Source of the DNA: Dinghuibacter sp964544695
GTDB lineage: Bacteria > Bacteroidota > Bacteroidia > Chitinophagales > Chitinophagaceae
Reading direction: 5' to 3'
Assembly (NCBI GenBank): GCA_964544695.1
Contig: CAZJDB010000104.1
Location: 1-64,000 of the forward strand
Length of the DNA: 64,000 nucleotides
A program made the translations under genes and the position numbers. Positions within the stretch are counted from its first letter, which is position 1. Each line of letters opens with the position of its first letter. Shown piece after piece: positions 60,271-64,000 of the stretch. The notes under the pieces were generated by a model. It did no database searches, had not been told where the DNA came from, and saw nothing but the letters and a program-made list of their open reading frames with translations.

Positions 60271-61787
60271 GATTCGCGTTGTTACTATTATCCGTGATCA
60301 TCGCCGGGCGGGCCGGCGCCCAGACCCTTTCAGAGGGGAAGCAACTGATCTATTATGAGCGCTATGCAAGCGCACGTACCGTTTTGGAAAAAGCCCCGGG
60401 AAGCCCCGAAACCACCTTTTGGCTGGCGAAAGCCGAACTGGGGCTCAGGGATACGGCGGCCGCAAGGGCGCACTTCCTGTCGGTGCCGCTGGCAGGCGAC
60501 CTGGGCGCTTTGGCCAGGGCCTATGCCGGGCAGGACCGGTATGCCATGGTCGGAATCCTAACGAGAATGATCGCCGAAGAAAAGAAGCACCCGGAGGCGG
60601 GGCTATACCTCATGTTGGGGGACGCCTATACCGCTTTGATGGATGGGGGGAATGCGGTCACGAGCTTTACCCATGCCCAGCAAATCGATCCCCGCGACGC
60701 GGCCGCGCACTATAAAATCGGACTGATCTATGAATCGCAGCGCAACGCGGAGCAATTTCTTCCGGAGTACGAAGCGGCACTGGCTGTCGATTCCACCTTT
60801 GCACCCGCTGCGTATCGTTTATACGTGTATTATTATTCGAGAGATGTCCTGCGGTCGGCCAATTATCTCCGCCAATACGCGGCCCACGCCGACCCCAGTC
60901 CTTTGCTGGACCTCGCAGGCGTGGACATCCTGTTTGCAAGCGGGCACTATGCGGAAGCGATCGCGCGGGCAAAATCCCTGATCCCAGCGGCGCCCGAAGC
61001 CTTCCGGCCCCATTACGACAAGCTGATGGCGTATGCGTACGATTCGATGGGCAACTATGCGTTGGCTGCGGCGAGCATCGATGCGTATTTTGCCCGCCCC
61101 GATACCAGCCTTACGCCCCGGAACTATACCGCGGCCGCGCATATTTATTACAAAGGGGGCTTTAGCCACGATTCGATCTTTACCTATCTGCGCCGGGCCG
61201 TAGCATTGGATACGTCTGTATCGAACCAGGTGCGTTATGTGCGCTACGCGGCGCGCCTCGCCGATTCGCTGAAGGAACCCATGCAAAGGGCGTATTGGCT
61301 GGGGCAGGTTTGTCTCCTTGAGAAAGAGCCCGATGCAAGCGATCTGTATGCCTATGGAAGCCAGTTGTTCAATACGGCGGAAGTCGTCAGGGCAGCAGAT
61401 TCGGCGACCCGCGCGGGGGCTTCCGATCCTTATTACCGGATGGCGGACAGCGTTTTCGCCGTCTACATCGACAAGTTCCCCGATTATGCGGTGTACGGCT
61501 ATTACTGGCGGGCGCGTTCGAACTGGTCCCTGGATACGGACCTGAGCAAGGGCCTGGCGGTCCCCTATTTTCAAAAGATGCTCGTGGCGGCCTGCGCCTC
61601 CAGGGACTCGGCGCACTTCACGGGTCAGATCGAAATGGGGGACTGGTTCCTTACGAATTACTATTACAAGAAAAAAGATTACGAACAAGCCCTGGCTTAC
61701 GATACGAAGTACCTGGAATACGAGCCGGGGGATAAAGTATTTATTCGCTTGCGCGACCAGCTTCAACGATACCTAAAAGCCCGATAA
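60267..61787 (+). CDS. Exported TPR protein
   Basis: This 506-residue protein has a signal peptide (MRFALLLLSVIIAGRAGA) and about ten TPR-like helical pairs (for instance AGLYLMLGDAYTALMDGGNAV, AAAHYKIGLIYESQRNAEQF). It is probably a periplasmic scaffold. It overlaps the amidase gene by 4 bases (ATGA) and is followed after 1 base by the barrel protein gene, so all five genes from blaI on seem to be one operon. Confidence 0.85.
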   Translation: MRFALLLLSVIIAGRAGAQTLSEGKQLIYYERYASARTVLEKAPGSPETTFWLAKAELGLRDTAAARAHFLSVPLAGDLGALARAYAGQDRYAMVGILTRMIAEEKKHPEAGLYLMLGDAYTALMDGGNAVTSFTHAQQIDPRDAAAHYKIGLIYESQRNAEQFLPEYEAALAVDSTFAPAAYRLYVYYYSRDVLRSANYLRQYAAHADPSPLLDLAGVDILFASGHYAEAIARAKSLIPAAPEAFRPHYDKLMAYAYDSMGNYALAAASIDAYFARPDTSLTPRNYTAAAHIYYKGGFSHDSIFTYLRRAVALDTSVSNQVRYVRYAARLADSLKEPMQRAYWLGQVCLLEKEPDASDLYAYGSQLFNTAEVVRAADSATRAGASDPYYRMADSVFAVYIDKFPDYAVYGYYWRARSNWSLDTDLSKGLAVPYFQKMLVAACASRDSAHFTGQIEMGDWFLTNYYYKKKDYEQALAYDTKYLEYEPGDKVFIRLRDQLQRYLKAR

Positions 61788-61788
61788 T

Positions 61789-63918
61789 TTGCGATACTTA
61801 CTGCTCATTGCCCTGCTGGCGCCCCTTCTCGCGCCGGCACAGGACACCCTTGTGCGCGGTCGCGCCGACACCGTGCTGCGCGGCCGCAGCGATACCGTGC
61901 TGCGCGGCCGCGCCGACACCGTGCTCCGGAGCCGCGCGGACTCCCTTCGCGAGATTCGCATCATCGGGCACAAGCCCCCGGTGGAGAAAAAGCTCGACCG
62001 CACGATCGTGCACGTGGATGCGCTCCTTGCCAACACAGGCGGACAAGCGTGGGACGTCCTGGGCAACACCCCGGGGGTCACCACGGAGGAGGACGGCAGC
62101 ATCAGCCTCAACGGCAACGCGGGGGTGATGATCCTCATCGACGACCGGCCCACCTACCTCAGTGGGGAACAATTGATGAATTTCCTGAAGTCGCTGCCCG
62201 CGTCCCAACTGGATCAGGTGGAACTCCTGCCCAACCCTCCTGCGCGGTATCCCGCCGCGGGGGCTGCGGGGATCATCATCATCCGCACGAAGCGGGCAGC
62301 GAAGGATGGGTTCCAGGCACAGTTGTCGACGAATTATTCCCAGGGAATCTACCCCAAAACCAACACCTCTCTGGGTTTGCTCGGGCAGCATGGCCCCTGG
62401 AAATTCAATGCGGTCTTTGCGTACTATTATTCCTCCAATTGGAACAACTCCCGGCGCTACAGGGACTATGTGCCGCCCTACGGGTCCGTGAACCAGAATT
62501 ACACCGAGGTTAACTTCGATCACGCCTTCAATGAATCGATCGACCTCGAGCACAAGAAGAACTGGGGGTTCCTCTTCAACCTGTTGAACAACCCTTACCA
62601 TGAGCGAGGGAACTACCTCGACAGTTTTTTCGACGCGGGCTCCAAATACGATTCGCTTGAGGACGTGATGAGCCATTTTAACAGGCATACGACGACCCTC
62701 AGCGCGAATGCGCACGTGACGGGGAAGCACCTCTCTGCCGATGCGGATTTCGTGCACTATCAGGATCGGTCCTTCCAATGGGAGACCGACACGACCTTTT
62801 CGCTGCAAACGACCCAGTCTTTTCACGCGAATATCTATAGTGTGAAGGGGGATTATACGAATGCGTTCCTGGACGCGGGGGTGCAATCTTCCATTTCGGT
62901 GCGCCAGGATACGGGGAGTTACGTGCCCCTGGATTCGCTGAATAATTCGTTTCACTATACGGAGCAGATCAATGCGGCGTATGTGTCTGCGCACCGCACG
63001 TTCGGCCGCTTTGAAGTCCAGGCGGGCCTTCGGCTGGAAAATACAAACGGGTCGGGGAAGAGCGAGGGGAGTCTGGATTCGAGCTTTTCCCTAAATTATA
63101 CTAACCTCTTCCCTTCGGCGCACGCCCTGTGGACATCCGACAGTATGCGTCGTCACCAGGTGGGCTTTGCCTATGCACGGCGCATCGACCGGCCCGGCTA
63201 TAACGACCTGAACCCTATGCGCTTTTTCTGGGACCCCCAAACGTATATGGGGGGGAACCCTGCCCTGCAGCCCGAATTTTCCAATCACTTCGAGTTGTCG
63301 TATACGTACCTGAACCGCTACACCCTAACGGCCTCGTATATCCGAACACTGGGCTCCATCGACCAGGTCTTCATCGCCCAGCCGCCTGAATTTTTCTACT
63401 ATGACATCAATATGGACCGGTACGACAACTGGGGGCTTAACGGGGATGCGTCGGTCGGGGTGGGTCACTGGTCGCTCAATGCGCACGCGGAATTCCGGTA
63501 CGAGCGGTATGTGAGCGCGCTGCCGGATAGTGCTATTTTGGACAAGACACTCCCCTATTTCACGATTTCGGGAAGCACGAAGTATGTATTCGCGGGGGGA
63601 TGGAGCGCGGAGGTGAGCGGTTGGTACCGCACGGACCACCTCTTCGCCCAAAGCGTGATGCGGCCCACGGGGCGGCTCAACCTCGCCCTGCGCAAGAAGT
63701 TGTTCGGATCCCGGGGGACGCTGACCCTGGCGGGGTATGATGTGTTGCGCACGAACATCGTGGCGCGCTACATTTATTTACCGAATGCGCTCGTTCACTT
63801 CAGTAATGCGTTCGACAGGAGACAGGTGGCCGTTACGTTTGCGTATACTTTTGGAAAAACGGCGATAAAAATTGCAGAGCATACCACAGGAGTCGAATCG
63901 GAGCGCTCGCGGCTCTAG
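61789..63918 (+). CDS. Outer-membrane beta-barrel protein (TonB-receptor-like)
   Basis: This 709-residue protein has a signal peptide (MRYLLLIALLAPLLAPA), four 8-residue repeats of DTVLRGRA type (about 19-50) and a plug-like domain (about 60-165, GQAWDVLGNTPGVTTEEDGS). An OMP_b-brl_3-type barrel fills the rest. The usual N-terminal carboxypeptidase-regulatory domain of such proteins is missing, replaced by the repeats. The start codon is TTG, 1 base after the TPR gene stop. It does not end in the typical aromatic residue but in a charged tail. A role as sensor or porin partner of the M56/TonB proteins is an inference. Confidence 0.8.
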   Translation: MRYLLLIALLAPLLAPAQDTLVRGRADTVLRGRSDTVLRGRADTVLRSRADSLREIRIIGHKPPVEKKLDRTIVHVDALLANTGGQAWDVLGNTPGVTTEEDGSISLNGNAGVMILIDDRPTYLSGEQLMNFLKSLPASQLDQVELLPNPPARYPAAGAAGIIIIRTKRAAKDGFQAQLSTNYSQGIYPKTNTSLGLLGQHGPWKFNAVFAYYYSSNWNNSRRYRDYVPPYGSVNQNYTEVNFDHAFNESIDLEHKKNWGFLFNLLNNPYHERGNYLDSFFDAGSKYDSLEDVMSHFNRHTTTLSANAHVTGKHLSADADFVHYQDRSFQWETDTTFSLQTTQSFHANIYSVKGDYTNAFLDAGVQSSISVRQDTGSYVPLDSLNNSFHYTEQINAAYVSAHRTFGRFEVQAGLRLENTNGSGKSEGSLDSSFSLNYTNLFPSAHALWTSDSMRRHQVGFAYARRIDRPGYNDLNPMRFFWDPQTYMGGNPALQPEFSNHFELSYTYLNRYTLTASYIRTLGSIDQVFIAQPPEFFYYDINMDRYDNWGLNGDASVGVGHWSLNAHAEFRYERYVSALPDSAILDKTLPYFTISGSTKYVFAGGWSAEVSGWYRTDHLFAQSVMRPTGRLNLALRKKLFGSRGTLTLAGYDVLRTNIVARYIYLPNALVHFSNAFDRRQVAVTFAYTFGKTAIKIAEHTTGVESERSRL
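61843..61938. repeat. 24-bp tandem repeat, four units
   Basis: Four 24-base units of the form GACACCGTGCTGCGCGGCCG plus four bases code for the 8-residue DTVLRGRA repeats just after the signal peptide of the barrel protein. Copy-number change preserves the frame. Confidence 0.85.
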
Positions 63919-63939
63919 AGCCCCCGGCGAGAACCGGCT

Positions 63940-64000
63940 TTAAAATTTGACGCCGTGTATGATCAGCTCCTTTTCGCCGGCGCAAGCCTCCACACGCCCG
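63940..64000 (-). CDS. Probable 3' end of a convergent gene
   Basis: On the minus strand a frame enters from beyond the window and ends at TAA 63942-63940 with ...VEACAGEKELIIHGVKF. The 19 visible residues read like a real protein end and begin 22 bases after the barrel gene stop. They are too short to name. Confidence 0.35.
   Translation of the reverse strand, partial: GRVEACAGEKELIIHGVKF

Overview
The window looks like a chromosomal segment of a GC-rich member of the Bacteroidota, most likely family Chitinophagaceae. The reasons are a SusC/SusD pair, TonB-dependent and OMP_b-brl_3-type outer-membrane proteins, a serine palmitoyltransferase, BlaI/BlaR1 (M56) modules with a TonB C-terminal domain, a solitary FtsX-type permease, and promoters of the Bacteroidota form TTTG-N19/20-TAnnTTTG. 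Genus cannot be set from the sequence alone. I saw no tRNA, rRNA, CRISPR array, insertion sequence or prophage.

Layout. 1-3.1 kb: two overlapping DUF3857/transglutaminase-like genes, the first cut by the window edge. 3.3-3.95 kb: a hicA-hicB toxin-antitoxin pair with a promoter-operator. 4.0-6.6 kb: UbiD-family decarboxylase, acyl carrier protein, and an unlisted 41-residue membrane protein. 6.6-20.1 kb: a polysaccharide utilisation locus on the minus strand (SusC, SusD, GntR-type regulator, Na+/solute symporter, a double six-hairpin glycosidase, GH92 mannosidase). A canonical promoter lies ahead of susC, and an 18-bp sequence is shared by the susC and glycosidase promoter regions. 20.1-21.8 kb: STM3941-like membrane protein and a thiolase. 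21.9-33.5 kb: a divergent five-gene locus encoding a 2192-residue TPR/propeller/CHAT protein, a FecR-like protein, a CHASE2 membrane protein, a caspase-like protein and a lipoprotein. All carry export signals or membrane anchors.

33.5-41.7 kb: a ten-gene minus-strand operon with start/stop overlaps. It reads as a sphingolipid plus inositol-lipid pathway: serine palmitoyltransferase, GNAT protein (candidate bacterial ceramide synthase), NAD-dependent reductase, myo-inositol-phosphate synthase, PgpA-type phosphatase, GtrA, CDP-alcohol phosphotransferase, DUF4833, fatty-acid-hydroxylase-type enzyme and an AUR1-like PAP2 protein. 41.8-46.2 kb: dnaG, a PAP2 phosphatase, a degenerate CYTH protein, a YdeI/DUF3052-like protein and plsY. 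46.2-48.8 kb: an FtsX/MacB-type permease behind a strong sigma-54 promoter. 48.8-52.6 kb: rpsO-pnp-prmA, with an 18-bp perfect hairpin ahead of pnp. 52.6-56.7 kb: a deacetylase-like protein, two glycosyltransferases and ftsE. 56.8-63.9 kb: BlaI, BlaR1-type M56 protein with TonB domain, an M56 protein fused to a cell-wall amidase, a TPR protein and an outer-membrane barrel protein. The last 61 bases hold the probable 3' end of a convergent gene.

The strongest candidates for an undescribed system are the envelope-directed CHAT/FecR/CHASE2/caspase locus and the BlaI/BlaR1/M56-amidase locus. The inositol-sphingolipid operon is notable for how complete it is. Assignments rest on motif recognition by eye; no searches were run.
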